Positions 41,779 to 50,113 of a stretch of DNA of 64,000 bases are shown here, in pieces. Made by a program: the position numbers and the translations under genes. The notes beneath the pieces were generated by a model that saw only the letters and a program-made list of their open reading frames with translations, did no database searches and was not told where the DNA came from. The number at the start of each line of letters is the position of its first letter. Position 1 is the first letter of the stretch. This DNA is from Rhodococcus_F sp040656415 (GTDB taxonomy: Bacteria; Actinomycetota; Actinomycetes; Mycobacteriales; Mycobacteriaceae), in assembly GCF_040656415.1 (NCBI RefSeq), contig NZ_JBFAMC010000001.1, positions 496,001 through 560,000 of the forward strand, written 5' to 3'.

Positions 41779-42093
41779 ATGAACGTCGTACGACTGAGCT
41801 CCGGTGACTTCGCCGCCGCCATGTTCTCCCGCGACTTCATCGATCGTGGATGCGACCGTGAAGTCGTCGAGCGGATTCATCGTGGGGCGCTCGACGAATG
41901 GGTGACCGTACTTGCCGGTTCAGGGATGCTGTCCAACCGCGTAGTCGCCGACTTGGTGCGCTCGTGGCGCGCGAATCCGCGATTGTTGCTCGATTCCCTT
42001 CTGGTGGAGTCTGATCAGACCATGCGCCAATACTGCGACGCCTTGTGGTGCGAGTTGGAGGGATTCTCGCCGCCACAGGCATACGCCGCCTGA
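41779..42093 (+). CDS. Hypothetical protein (104 aa)
   Basis: A 104-aa soluble, mostly helical protein with MNVVRLSSGDFAAAMFSRDF at the start and a C-terminal 'MRQYCDALWCELEG'. It has two Cys in the C-terminal half and no motif that I recognise. GAAAGGTGCC stands seven to eight bases before the ATG. An inverted repeat CTGAGA-N6-TCTCAG (41656-41673) and a TAGCGT box near 41706 lie in its upstream region. It is followed by the MoxR gene after 98 bases. Confidence 0.65.
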   Translation: MNVVRLSSGDFAAAMFSRDFIDRGCDREVVERIHRGALDEWVTVLAGSGMLSNRVVADLVRSWRANPRLLLDSLLVESDQTMRQYCDALWCELEGFSPPQAYAA

Positions 42094-42191
42094 GCGGCCT
42101 CGTGGCTGTTCCGTTCCGCAGCGGACGATTCTGGCGGTCGACACGGAACAGCTGCATACCTTTTCGCTCATCCCACCGGTAGCTTGGTGTG

Positions 42192-43577
42192 GTGACGTCA
42201 TCGGAATCCAGACCTTCGACTATCGGCGAACTCCGTGAGTCGGGCCACGTTCAGCGCTCCGTCAAGGAAGAGATCCGGGCGAATTTGCTCGAGGTCTTGC
42301 GTGACGGACGTGATCCGTGGCCTGGCATCGTTGGCTTCGAAGAGACGGTGTCACCACAGCTGGAGCGGGCTCTTATCGCTGGTCATGACGTGGTATTGCT
42401 CGGAGAACGTGGTCAGGGCAAGACCCGGCTACTGCGTACTCTCGCTCAACTCCTCGATGAATGGACCCCGGTCATCGCTGGTTCGGAACTCGGGGAGCAT
42501 CCCTATGAGCCGATCACCCCGGCCTCGATCCGCCGGGCGCGGGAAATGGGTGACGATCTGCCCATCGCGTGGCGGCACCGCAGCGAACGGTACTCGGAGA
42601 AACTCGCGACACCCGATACTTCGGTAGCTGACCTCGTCGGTGACGTCGATCCGGTGAAGGTCGCGGAGGGGCGGAGCCTTGGCGACCCCGAGACCATCCA
42701 CTTCGGTCTCGTGCCCCGCGCTCACCGGGGCATTGTCGCCATCAACGAACTGCCGGACCTCGCCGAACGCATCCAGGTGTCGCTGTTGAACGTGATGGAG
42801 GAACGTGACATCCAGGTGCGCGGGTACAGCCTGCGGCTCCCACTGGACGTATTGATGGTGGCCAGCGCGAACCCTGAGGACTACACGAACCGTGGTCGCA
42901 TCATCACCCCACTCAAGGATCGTTTCGGTGCCGAGATCCGTACGCACTACCCGACTCGACTAGAGGACGAGGTCGCGGTGATCGAACAGGAAGCGCAGCT
43001 CGCCGCTGAAGTACCCGATTACCTCCTCGAAATCCTGGCTCGGTTTACCCGATTGCTTCGCGAGTCGACGTCGGTTGATCAGCGATCGGGGGTGTCGGCC
43101 CGTTTCGCGGTGGCAGGCGCCGAGACCGTCAGCGCGGCGGCGGTACATCGTGGTGCGGTGCTCGGGGAGGCCGATCCGGTCGCACGCCCGGTCGACCTCG
43201 AGACAGTCGTCGAGGTCCTGCGGGGCAAGGTCGAGTTCGAATCGGGCGAGGAGGGGCGCGAGATCGAAGTTCTCGAGCACCTGTTGCGTAGGGCCACCGC
43301 CGACACCGCTCGCGCCCGATTGGGTGGCATTGATCTGGCCGAACTCGTGACCGCCGTCGAAGAGGGCGACCCCGTGGTGACCGGTGAGCGGATCACGGCC
43401 AAGGCCCTGTTGAACGAACTACCCGAACTCGATGTCCTCACCGAACTGGCCGAGCGTCTAGGCGCCGAATCCGACGGGGAGAGGGCAGCGGCCGCCGAAT
43501 TCGCTCTCGAGGGTCTGTATCTGGCGCGGCGGATCTCGAAGAGGCCGGACCCCTACGGGCAGATGGTCTACTCCTGA
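42192..43577 (+). CDS. MoxR/ChlI-type AAA+ ATPase (Rv0958-like)
   Basis: 461 aa from a GTG at 42192, six bases after TAGCTT, so probably leaderless (a GTG at 42189 is adjacent). Walker A is 'LLGERGQGKTRLLRTL', the sensor region PRAHRGIVAINELPDL contains the Walker B-like 'IVAINELPDL', followed by LLNVMEERDIQVRGYSLRLP and 'VLMVASANPEDYTNRGRIIT', as in magnesium-chelatase ChlI and MoxR ATPases. It is coupled to a VWA protein by a TGATG overlap. Such ATPase/VWA pairs act as chaperones that insert metals or remodel large complexes; the client here is unknown. Confidence 0.9.
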   Translation: MTSSESRPSTIGELRESGHVQRSVKEEIRANLLEVLRDGRDPWPGIVGFEETVSPQLERALIAGHDVVLLGERGQGKTRLLRTLAQLLDEWTPVIAGSELGEHPYEPITPASIRRAREMGDDLPIAWRHRSERYSEKLATPDTSVADLVGDVDPVKVAEGRSLGDPETIHFGLVPRAHRGIVAINELPDLAERIQVSLLNVMEERDIQVRGYSLRLPLDVLMVASANPEDYTNRGRIITPLKDRFGAEIRTHYPTRLEDEVAVIEQEAQLAAEVPDYLLEILARFTRLLRESTSVDQRSGVSARFAVAGAETVSAAAVHRGAVLGEADPVARPVDLETVVEVLRGKVEFESGEEGREIEVLEHLLRRATADTARARLGGIDLAELVTAVEEGDPVVTGERITAKALLNELPELDVLTELAERLGAESDGERAAAAEFALEGLYLARRISKRPDPYGQMVYS

Positions 43578-45529
43578 TGCCCCGCAACTCGCGGTACGGG
43601 CCGTACGACGGTGGAGACCCACTGGCACCGCCGGTGGACTTGCGTGAGGCCCTGGCTGCGATCGGGGACGATGTGCTGGCAGGCAGTTCACCGCAGCGAG
43701 CGCTGAGGGAGATGCTCCGGCGGGGAAACAAGGAACTACGGGGACTGGACGCTCTTGCGGCCGACGCCAATCGGCGTCGGCGCGAAATGCTTCAGCGCGG
43801 CAACCTGAATCGCACGTTCGAAGAGGTCCGTGAACTGCTCGACCGCGCGGTGCTCGAAGAACGCAAGGCATTGGCCCGCGCGCTCGACGACGATGCCCGC
43901 TTTTCGGAGATGCGCCTCGAGGAACTGTCGCCCTCGACCGCCCAGGCCGTGCAGGAACTCGCCGACTACGACTGGCGCAGTTCCGATGCCCGCGAGGACT
44001 ACGAGAAGATCAGGGACCTGTTGGGGCGGGAACTACTGGACCAGCGCTTCGCCGGTATGAAGCAGGCGCTCGAGGGTGCGACCGAGGAAGACCGCGAGCG
44101 AATCCGAGAGATGCTCACCGACCTCAACGACCTACTGGACAAGCACTCGCGTGGTGAGGACACGCAGGAGCAGTTCGACGAGTTCATGAGCAAGCACGGG
44201 GAGTACTTCCCCGAAAATCCGCGCAACGTCGAGGAGTTGCTCGATTCACTGGCCCAGCGTGCAGCGGCGGCTCAGCGTCTGCGCAACTCGCTCTCGCCCG
44301 AGCAACGCGACGAACTGGATGCGCTGGCGCAGCAGGCTTTCGGTGATCCTTCGCTGATCGGCCAATTGGACCGACTCGACCAGCATCTGCGGGCGGCCAG
44401 ACCCGGCGAGGACTGGCAGGGGGCGCAGCGATTCCGGGGAGAACGCGGTATGGGCCTTGCAGAGGGCGCCGAGGCGTTGCAGGACATTGCAGAACTCGAG
44501 TCGCTGGCTCAGCAGTTGTCGCAACAATATGCCGGCGCCGAACTCGACGACATCGACGTGGACGCGTTGGCGAGGCAGTTGGGTGATGAGGCCGCAGCGG
44601 ACGCGCGAACTCTCGCCGACCTCGAAAAAGCGTTGCGAGATCAGGGCTTCTTCGACCGCGGGGCGGACGGCCAGTGGCGGCTGTCGCCGAAGGCGATGCG
44701 TCAACTCGGCCAGACAGCGCTCCGCGACGTGGCGACCCAATTGTCCTCGCGTGGTGGGCAGCGGGAGACGCGTCGGGCGGGAGCGATGGGAGAGCCAACC
44801 GGTGCGTCTCGCGAATGGGTGTTCGGTGACACCGAACCCTGGGATGTCACGCACACCATCACCAACGCCGTACTGCGCACGGCGTCCGATGAGAACGGCA
44901 GCCGATCCGTTCCGGTCAAGTTGTCCGTCACGGATGTGGAGGTGATGGAGACCGAGCAGCGGTCGCAGGCTGCGGTCGCGCTGCTCGTCGACATCTCGTT
45001 CTCGATGGTGATGGAGGGAAGGTGGGTGCCTATGAAGCGCACCGCCTTGGCGCTGAACCATCTGGTGAGCACACGTTTTCGCAGCGACGAACTGCAACTC
45101 ATCTCGTTCGGTCGGCATGCGCAGGTACTGAACCCGTCGGAGCTGGCCGGATTGGACCACGGCCGGGAACAGGGCACCAACCTCCACCACGCGCTGTTGT
45201 TGGCCGCCCGGCATCTTCGTCGTCACCCCAACGCGCAGCCCGTCGTCCTGATCGTCACGGATGGCGAGCCGACAGCACACCTGGAACCGGACGGGTTCGC
45301 CTACTTCGACTACCCGCCGAGCGCACGGACACTCGGGCTGACGGTTCGTGGACTCGATACCCTTGCGCGTCTTGGTGCCCACGTCACGTTCTTTCGGCTC
45401 GGTGACGACCCCGGCCTGGCGCGCGTGATGGACCGGATGGCCGAACGGGTGGCCGGTCGTGTCGTGGCGCCGGAACTGGACGGTCTCGGCGCTGCCGTGG
45501 TCAGCGACTACATGCGCCGCCGCCGGTGA
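43577..45529 (+). CDS. VWA-domain (ChlD/CoxE-like) partner of the MoxR ATPase (Rv0959-like)
   Basis: A 650-aa protein. The first 400 residues are charged and largely helical, with many Asp/Glu/Arg (EEDRERIREMLTDLNDLLDK type coiled segments). The C-terminal VWA domain has the MIDAS motif DISFS, a Thr in GTNLHHALLL and the Asp in IVTDGEPTAH, so metal binding is probably kept. It overlaps the ATPase stop by one base, and the two probably form one complex, as in Mg-chelatase I/D or the RavA-ViaA type. After its stop, 45530-45784 has no supported gene. Confidence 0.88.
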   Translation: MPRNSRYGPYDGGDPLAPPVDLREALAAIGDDVLAGSSPQRALREMLRRGNKELRGLDALAADANRRRREMLQRGNLNRTFEEVRELLDRAVLEERKALARALDDDARFSEMRLEELSPSTAQAVQELADYDWRSSDAREDYEKIRDLLGRELLDQRFAGMKQALEGATEEDRERIREMLTDLNDLLDKHSRGEDTQEQFDEFMSKHGEYFPENPRNVEELLDSLAQRAAAAQRLRNSLSPEQRDELDALAQQAFGDPSLIGQLDRLDQHLRAARPGEDWQGAQRFRGERGMGLAEGAEALQDIAELESLAQQLSQQYAGAELDDIDVDALARQLGDEAAADARTLADLEKALRDQGFFDRGADGQWRLSPKAMRQLGQTALRDVATQLSSRGGQRETRRAGAMGEPTGASREWVFGDTEPWDVTHTITNAVLRTASDENGSRSVPVKLSVTDVEVMETEQRSQAAVALLVDISFSMVMEGRWVPMKRTALALNHLVSTRFRSDELQLISFGRHAQVLNPSELAGLDHGREQGTNLHHALLLAARHLRRHPNAQPVVLIVTDGEPTAHLEPDGFAYFDYPPSARTLGLTVRGLDTLARLGAHVTFFRLGDDPGLARVMDRMAERVAGRVVAPELDGLGAAVVSDYMRRRR

Positions 45530-45784
45530 CGGTGATCGGTAACACTCGGTGAACAGCGCTGGTCGGCAACTGTTTTCTTGCACGGTGGAGGCCTGAGTCG
45601 CCGTAGCATGCGAGGAATCGATGTCGTCTGATTCTTGTGGGGGATGTGTACGGTCGGCGTTCGGTTCAACGCGCGAGATTCTGGATTCGTTGGCGGACAC
45701 TGTGATTGCACGATCGACGACTACGACGGACTCTCGGGCTCGAAGCAATCAGCTCGGGAGGGCGTCGATTGCGATCATCAATGG

Positions 45785-46255
45785 TCACGGGGTCCCGTCT
45801 ATCACCTCGCGATCGCCGAGGGGCTGTTGCAACTGGATCTCCATCGTGGCGAAGACCGCTACGAGAGTGCACATCTTGTCGGCTGCTTCCGGGAGAATGC
45901 CGGTGCGGAGCGAGACATTGACAGAGGAGTCGGTCTCGACCACCGTCGCGTCGGCACCGTAACACGCTGGTGTTCCGGTGACGAAATGGATCGCAATGTT
46001 GTCGCCTTCAGTGCGCGACCACGACTCGAACGGTGTCGGATTCGCTTGCACGATGTCTGGGCGCGGTACGAACACGGTGCCGAATTCCTGATCCGGCACC
46101 TCCGAGGGGCGAGGCATACGCGCCTGCGGCATGGTCCGCGTCGGACCCTCGGCGGAAGTCACTTCCGGCGGTGCTGTGAGCTCGTCGGTGTTCGAAACGG
46201 GTCCGCACGCTGCGACAGCGAGGCATGCCAGCAACGCGAGGACAATTGCGCGCAT
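45785..46255 (-). CDS. Secreted lipoprotein of unknown function
   Basis: A 156-aa protein from the ATG at 46253-46255, five bases after TACCGT (probably leaderless). The signal peptide 'MRAIVLALLACLAVAACG' ends in the lipobox VAAC. The mature part starts with a Pro/Thr/Glu-rich linker, then 'GDNIAIHFVTGTPACYGADA' and TVVETDSSVNVSLRTGILPE, ending with TMEIQLQQPLGDREVID. Two Cys (in PACYG and DKMCT) could pair. I do not recognise the domain; it is a small beta-rich extracellular fold of the kind found in many mycobacterial Lpp/Lpq lipoproteins. Confidence 0.8.
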   Translation of the reverse strand: MRAIVLALLACLAVAACGPVSNTDELTAPPEVTSAEGPTRTMPQARMPRPSEVPDQEFGTVFVPRPDIVQANPTPFESWSRTEGDNIAIHFVTGTPACYGADATVVETDSSVNVSLRTGILPEAADKMCTLVAVFATMEIQLQQPLGDREVIDGTP

Positions 46256-46335
46256 AAACCACGGTAGCGTCAATCTTCCGCAAGCCGGACACCATTGCAA
46301 TCGCCGGAATCGCAGCCAACGCCCCGACTGCGACA

Positions 46336-46350
46336 TACCCCGGTGGGGTA
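46336..46350. promoter_or_regulatory. CsoR/RicR-type (copper) palindrome
   Basis: TACCCC-ggt-GGGGTA is a perfect 6-bp palindrome of the sort bound by copper-sensing CsoR-family repressors. TACACT at 46360-46365 follows as a -10 box, so a bound repressor would cover the promoter. The first protein downstream with support is the DUF305 lipoprotein at 46639; DUF305 proteins are linked with copper in other bacteria. Confidence 0.6.
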
Positions 46351-46638
46351 CGGTCTGTCTACACTGGTGGCCATGGCAAGGCGCAGGTGCACACTTTCAA
46401 CGCGCACCGCGCCGCCGATGTCGGTTGCGGCCGGGGTGTCCATGGTGCACAGTCTGATCGCTCGTGTAGCTATCGCCGCTGGTGGCGATCATCCCGCGAC
46501 CGCTCTCCCTCACGATGCAGGCCCGCGACTACGAGGGCGGCGAAGCTCTCGATTCTGCAGGTGTGACAGGGAGCCCGGGGCATGTGCCCCGGCGGATCCG
46601 GCTGTCGCTTTTCCGAATTGATATCCAGGAGCTTTTTC

Positions 46639-47238
46639 ATGCGTACCAAAATCACGACTGCGATCGCCGCGACCGCAGGCACTGCGCTTCTTCTCGCCGG
46701 CTGCAGCACAGGCTCGACCGACTCGACTGCGGCACAGTCGACGTCCGTAGCGGCGACTTCGGCGGCCGAGTCGCAGGGCACATTCAACGACGCCGATGTG
46801 AATTTCCTGGAAGGGATGTACCCGCATCACGCCCAGGCCGTCGAGATGGCCGACATGGTTTCGGGGCGCACCGACAACGCCGATATCGTGACTCTCGCGG
46901 GGGCCATCAAAGCGGCGCAGCAGCCCGAAATGGACCAGATGGCCGGGTGGCTCCGGCAGTGGGGGCAACCTGATCCAGCGGCCGGCATGCAAGGGATGCC
47001 CCACGGAGACATGCAAGGGATGATGTCGCCGGACCAGATGCAGGGCCTCGAGGCGATGTCCGGCGCGGATTTCGATCGGATGTGGCTCAATATGATGATC
47101 GAACATCACCAGGGCGCGATCGACATGGCGAACACCGAACTCGCCGACGGTGAGAACCCCGAGGTCAAGCAACTCGCCACCGACATCGTGGCCGAGCAGC
47201 AGCGGGAGATCGCCGATATGCAGGCGATGCTCGGCTGA
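46639..47238 (+). CDS. DUF305 lipoprotein
   Basis: A 199-aa protein from the ATG at 46639 with AGGAG upstream. The signal peptide ends in LLLAGC (lipobox). Two DUF305 (ferritin-like helical) repeats are visible: 'NFLEGMYPHHAQAVEMADMV' and, later, 'MWLNMMIEHHQGAIDMANTE', each with a His-His pair and Met-rich helices; a Met/Gly-rich loop (GMQGMPHGDMQGMMSPDQM) lies between them. His/Met clusters suggest copper binding outside the membrane, as shown for CopM-type DUF305 proteins in cyanobacteria. The upstream CsoR-like palindrome supports this. A 6-bp GC hairpin at 46575-46592 lies in the leader. Confidence 0.9.
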   Translation: MRTKITTAIAATAGTALLLAGCSTGSTDSTAAQSTSVAATSAAESQGTFNDADVNFLEGMYPHHAQAVEMADMVSGRTDNADIVTLAGAIKAAQQPEMDQMAGWLRQWGQPDPAAGMQGMPHGDMQGMMSPDQMQGLEAMSGADFDRMWLNMMIEHHQGAIDMANTELADGENPEVKQLATDIVAEQQREIADMQAMLG

Positions 47239-47262
47239 TGGTCTCTCAGGTACCTGCGGGAG

Positions 47263-47517
47263 CTACCGGCTCGTGAATGGTAGCAGAGCCATCTCGCGAG
47301 CGTTCTTGACCGCGACGGCCACCTGACGCTGCTGTTGGGGGGTCAGGCCCGTCACTCGGCGGCTGCGGATCTTGCCGCGATCGGAGATGAAGGTGCGGAG
47401 AAGGTTGATGTCCTTGTAATCGACATACTCGATCTTGGCTGCGAACAACGGGTTCTTCTTGGGCTTGCGGCCCTCCACAGGACGTGGCTTCTTCGACGGG
47501 GATTTCTTGACGGCCAT
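47263..47517 (-). CDS. rpsR2: Ribosomal protein S18, zinc-independent (C-minus) paralogue
   Basis: An 84-aa protein with AAGGAAGAAG before the ATG at 47515-47517. The S18 core is clear: 'IEYVDYKDINLLRTFISDRG', KIRSRRVTGLTPQQQRQVAV and AVKNAREMALLPF. The N-terminal Cys residues of zinc-binding S18 are absent (KKNPLFAAKIEYVDY), so this is the alternative copy used when zinc is scarce. In mycobacteria this paralogue is in a Zur-controlled operon with rpmB2, rpmG1 and rpsN2; here it stands alone between a DUF305 gene and mprA. I saw no convincing Zur box upstream. Confidence 0.93.
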   Translation of the reverse strand: MAVKKSPSKKPRPVEGRKPKKNPLFAAKIEYVDYKDINLLRTFISDRGKIRSRRVTGLTPQQQRQVAVAVKNAREMALLPFTSR

Positions 47518-47642
47518 CTTCTTCCTTTACAAGCTCGACTTGTGGACGCCCGGCAGCTCCGGTAGCGCGCCATCTCCCGAACACACGCGAGAAAGCCCGA
47601 AATTCCTCGGGTGGCCACGCGGGAAGTCCATCCGCAGCGTCT

Positions 47643-47656
47643 CGATTGCGCAATCG
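47643..47656. promoter_or_regulatory. 14-bp perfect palindrome upstream of rpsR2
   Basis: CGATTGCGCAATCG is self-complementary and lies between the divergent rpsR2 (start 47517) and mprA (start 47775). It does not resemble a Zur site. An unknown factor may bind it. Confidence 0.35.
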
Positions 47657-47774
47657 TACCGGACTCGAGCTGGGCCGCAGAGGCCGCAGTATCAGCGAAA
47701 GTCCTGCATTTTCGCCACGCCAGAATCTACCCCTTCTTAGACATATCTCAGTCGATCAGGTCAAACTGTCGAGT

Positions 47775-48461
47775 ATGCGGATACTGGTGGTCGACGACGA
47801 TCGCGCTGTAAGAGAGTCCTTACGGCGGTCGCTGAGCTTCAACGGGTACTCCGTGGACTTGGCCGTCGACGGTGTCGACGCTCTGGAGAAGCTGGCTGAT
47901 GCGCGTCCCGACGCGCTGGTGCTCGACGTGATGATGCCACGTCTGGACGGTCTCGAGGTCTGTCGTCGTCTGCGTAGTGTCGGCGACGATCTCCCAATTC
48001 TCGTTCTCACCGCCCGCGACTCCGTGTCGGAGCGGGTGTCCGGACTCGATGCTGGAGCCGATGACTACCTTCCGAAGCCGTTCGCGTTGGAGGAGTTGCT
48101 GGCAAGACTTCGAGCGTTGTTACGTCGAGCCGCACCCGAGCCGGGTACCGACACGGAGACGATGACGTTCGAAGACCTTGCCCTCGATCCGGTCACCCGT
48201 GAGGTGACGCGCGGTGACCGCTCCATCAGTCTCACCCGCACGGAGTTCTCTCTACTCGAGATGCTGATGGCAAACCCGCGTCGGGTCCTCACCCGAGGCC
48301 GAATCCTCGAAGAGGTGTGGGGATACGACTTCCCGACCTCCGGTAACGCGCTCGAGGTCTACATCGGATACCTCCGTCGCAAGACCGAGGCTGATGGAGA
48401 GTCGCGCCTTTTGCATACCGTTCGAGGAGTCGGCTACGTGCTTCGGGAGACGCCTCCGTGA
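47775..48461 (+). CDS. mprA: Response regulator MprA (OmpR/PhoB family)
   Basis: A 228-aa protein from the ATG at 47775. The receiver has 'RILVVDDDRAVRESLRRSLS', the phospho-acceptor Asp51 in LVLDVMMPRLDG, and the Lys in DDYLPKPFALEELL. The C-terminal winged helix has LTRTEFSLLEMLMANPRRVL, 'RILEEVWGYDFPTSGNALEV' and RLLHTVRGVGYVLRETPP. It is nearly identical in plan to Rv0981. MprA controls sigB, sigE and pepD on envelope stress in mycobacteria. It overlaps mprB as GTGA. Confidence 0.95.
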   Translation: MRILVVDDDRAVRESLRRSLSFNGYSVDLAVDGVDALEKLADARPDALVLDVMMPRLDGLEVCRRLRSVGDDLPILVLTARDSVSERVSGLDAGADDYLPKPFALEELLARLRALLRRAAPEPGTDTETMTFEDLALDPVTREVTRGDRSISLTRTEFSLLEMLMANPRRVLTRGRILEEVWGYDFPTSGNALEVYIGYLRRKTEADGESRLLHTVRGVGYVLRETPP

Positions 48462-49933
48462 TGGCACTCCCTTTCCATCGGACCGCCGACAAGTCGGGGA
48501 AGCCCGACTCGCAGCAAGCGTCAATGAACATCACGGGGCCGATCCCGGTCGCCCCGGAGATGCGACCGCCCATGCCGCTGACGCGGTCCGTGTCGTTGCG
48601 TTGGCGGGTCACGCTTCTCGCTGCGTCCGTAGTGGCCATCGCGGTGGCCGTGTTGGCAATTGCCGCGTATGCCATGGTCTCGCGCGCGCTGTACGCCGAT
48701 GTCGACAGCCAGCTCCGCACTCGCGCGGCCGCGCTGATCGACAGCAACCTCGTTACGTTCGATCCCCGCTACATAGCCGGTGCGACGCTCTACACGACAG
48801 ACATCAGTGTGGCGCTGATTTTCCCGGATCTCGATACCTACATGCCGCCAGGGACCAGCGTCCCGATCGGTGAACCTGAACTGGCGGTCGCTCGCGGTGA
48901 CCAGCACATGTCGTTGCGAACGGCTGAGAAACAACGGGTGCTGGCTGAGCGCACGCTGGACGGCAGCACACTCGTCATCGCGCAGCGGTTGGCGCCGACG
49001 GATGCGGTGCTCGGGCAGTTGGCCTGGGTCCTCGTCGTAGTCGGCGGGTGCGGCGTCATACTCGCGGCTATCGCGGGAACGACAGTGGGTCGCACTGGTC
49101 TGCGGCCGATCGCGCGCCTTACTGCCGCAACGGAGCGGGTGGCGCGAACGGACGACCTGACACCGATGCCGGTCACGGGCAACGACGAACTCGCCCGGCT
49201 CACCGAGAGTTTCAACACCATGCTGCGAGCCTTGGCGGAATCGCGTGAACGGCAGAGCAGGCTCGTTGCCGACGCCGGGCATGAACTGCGGACGCCGCTG
49301 ACTTCGCTGCGCACCAACATGGAGTTGTTGATTGCATCGAGTCGTCCTGGGGCGCGGCATATTCCAGACGAAGACATGGCGGAACTTCGCACGGACGTCA
49401 TAGCCCAGATCGAGGAGCTTTCTCAATTGGTGGGCAACCTGGTGGATCTTGCGCGGGAAGAAGCCCCGGAGACGGTATTCGAAAGAGTCGATCTCAGCGA
49501 GGTCGTGGACCGGTGCCTCGAGCGGGCGCGCCGCCGGCGCAACGAGATCGACTTCACCGCCATCACCCTTCCCTGGTTCGTTTACGGCGACCATGCCGGG
49601 TTGTCGCGAGCGGTACTGAACGTGTTCGACAACGCAGCGAAATGGAGTCCTGCCGGATCAGATGTGAAGGTGATGATGAGGCCGGTGGGTGACGGACTTC
49701 TCGAATTGACGGTCGACGACGCGGGTCCAGGTATTCCCGAGGAGGATCGAGAGCTGATCTTCGACCGCTTCTACCGTTCCACCGCTTCGCGCTCGATGCC
49801 CGGATCGGGTCTGGGTCTTGCGATCGTCCGGCAGGTCGTGATCAAACACGGAGGCACGATAGCTGTGGACGTCTCGGAGCGGGGCGGTGCACTGATCCGC
49901 ATCGTGCTTCCGGGAGAACTCGATGTGGAATAG
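48458..49933 (+). CDS. mprB: Sensor histidine kinase MprB
   Basis: A 491-aa protein from GTG at 48458. Order: cytosolic N-terminus, TM1 (VTLLAASVVAIAVAVLAIAA), an extracytoplasmic sensor of about 120 residues, TM2 (LAWVLVVVGGCGVILAAIAG), a HAMP domain (RLTAATERVARTDDLTPMPV), DHp with His275 in DAGHELRTPLTSLRTN, and the ATPase with N-box NVFDNAAKWSP, 'VDDAGPGIPEEDRELIFDRF' and GSGLGLAIVRQVV. It senses envelope stress and phosphorylates MprA. Kinase, regulator, protease and moaB2 are in the same order as Rv0981 to Rv0984. Confidence 0.95.
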   Translation: MMALPFHRTADKSGKPDSQQASMNITGPIPVAPEMRPPMPLTRSVSLRWRVTLLAASVVAIAVAVLAIAAYAMVSRALYADVDSQLRTRAAALIDSNLVTFDPRYIAGATLYTTDISVALIFPDLDTYMPPGTSVPIGEPELAVARGDQHMSLRTAEKQRVLAERTLDGSTLVIAQRLAPTDAVLGQLAWVLVVVGGCGVILAAIAGTTVGRTGLRPIARLTAATERVARTDDLTPMPVTGNDELARLTESFNTMLRALAESRERQSRLVADAGHELRTPLTSLRTNMELLIASSRPGARHIPDEDMAELRTDVIAQIEELSQLVGNLVDLAREEAPETVFERVDLSEVVDRCLERARRRRNEIDFTAITLPWFVYGDHAGLSRAVLNVFDNAAKWSPAGSDVKVMMRPVGDGLLELTVDDAGPGIPEEDRELIFDRFYRSTASRSMPGSGLGLAIVRQVVIKHGGTIAVDVSERGGALIRIVLPGELDVE

Positions 49934-50020
49934 GCTGAACTGACAAGCTCGGAAGAGGGACCTGGGTTTTTCGGAGCCTTGGGTTCTGGTTCCGGGGTCT
50001 GGGTAAACGTACAGGCCGAT

Positions 50021-50093
50021 CTCAGGTGGCTCTCAGCCCCATCGTGCATTCTCATATGCAGAGACGGTGCGACTGCCCGCTGCGGGCAGTCGC
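50021..50093 (+). promoter_or_regulatory. pepD upstream region: CTCAG repeats and hairpin
   Basis: CTCAG stands at 50021-50025 and 50032-50036, one helical turn apart, a plausible direct-repeat site for an OmpR-type regulator such as MprA. Nearer the gene, GCGACTGCCCG (50069-50079) pairs perfectly with CGGGCAGTCGC (50083-50093) over a 3-base loop, ending eight bases before the GGAGGTG ribosome site. The hairpin may affect message stability or translation. Confidence 0.45.
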
Positions 50094-50113
50094 AGGCATA
50101 TGGAGGTGATGCG

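Noticed and set aside
45621..45962. Plus-strand frame of 113 codons antisense to the lipoprotein gene
   Set aside because: The minus-strand lipoprotein has a signal peptide and lipobox; the plus frame is Ser/Thr/Arg-rich without a domain or ribosome site.
46373..46621. Plus-strand 82-codon frame starting seven bases after TACACT, behind the CsoR-like site
   Set aside because: The promoter spacing fits a leaderless gene, but the predicted protein is Arg/Ala-rich and low in structure, with no metal motif; kept only as a question within the copper-site finding.
47518..47774. Zur box for rpsR2
   Set aside because: No AT-rich Zur-type palindrome was found; the only perfect palindrome (CGATTGCGCAATCG) does not match known Zur sites.
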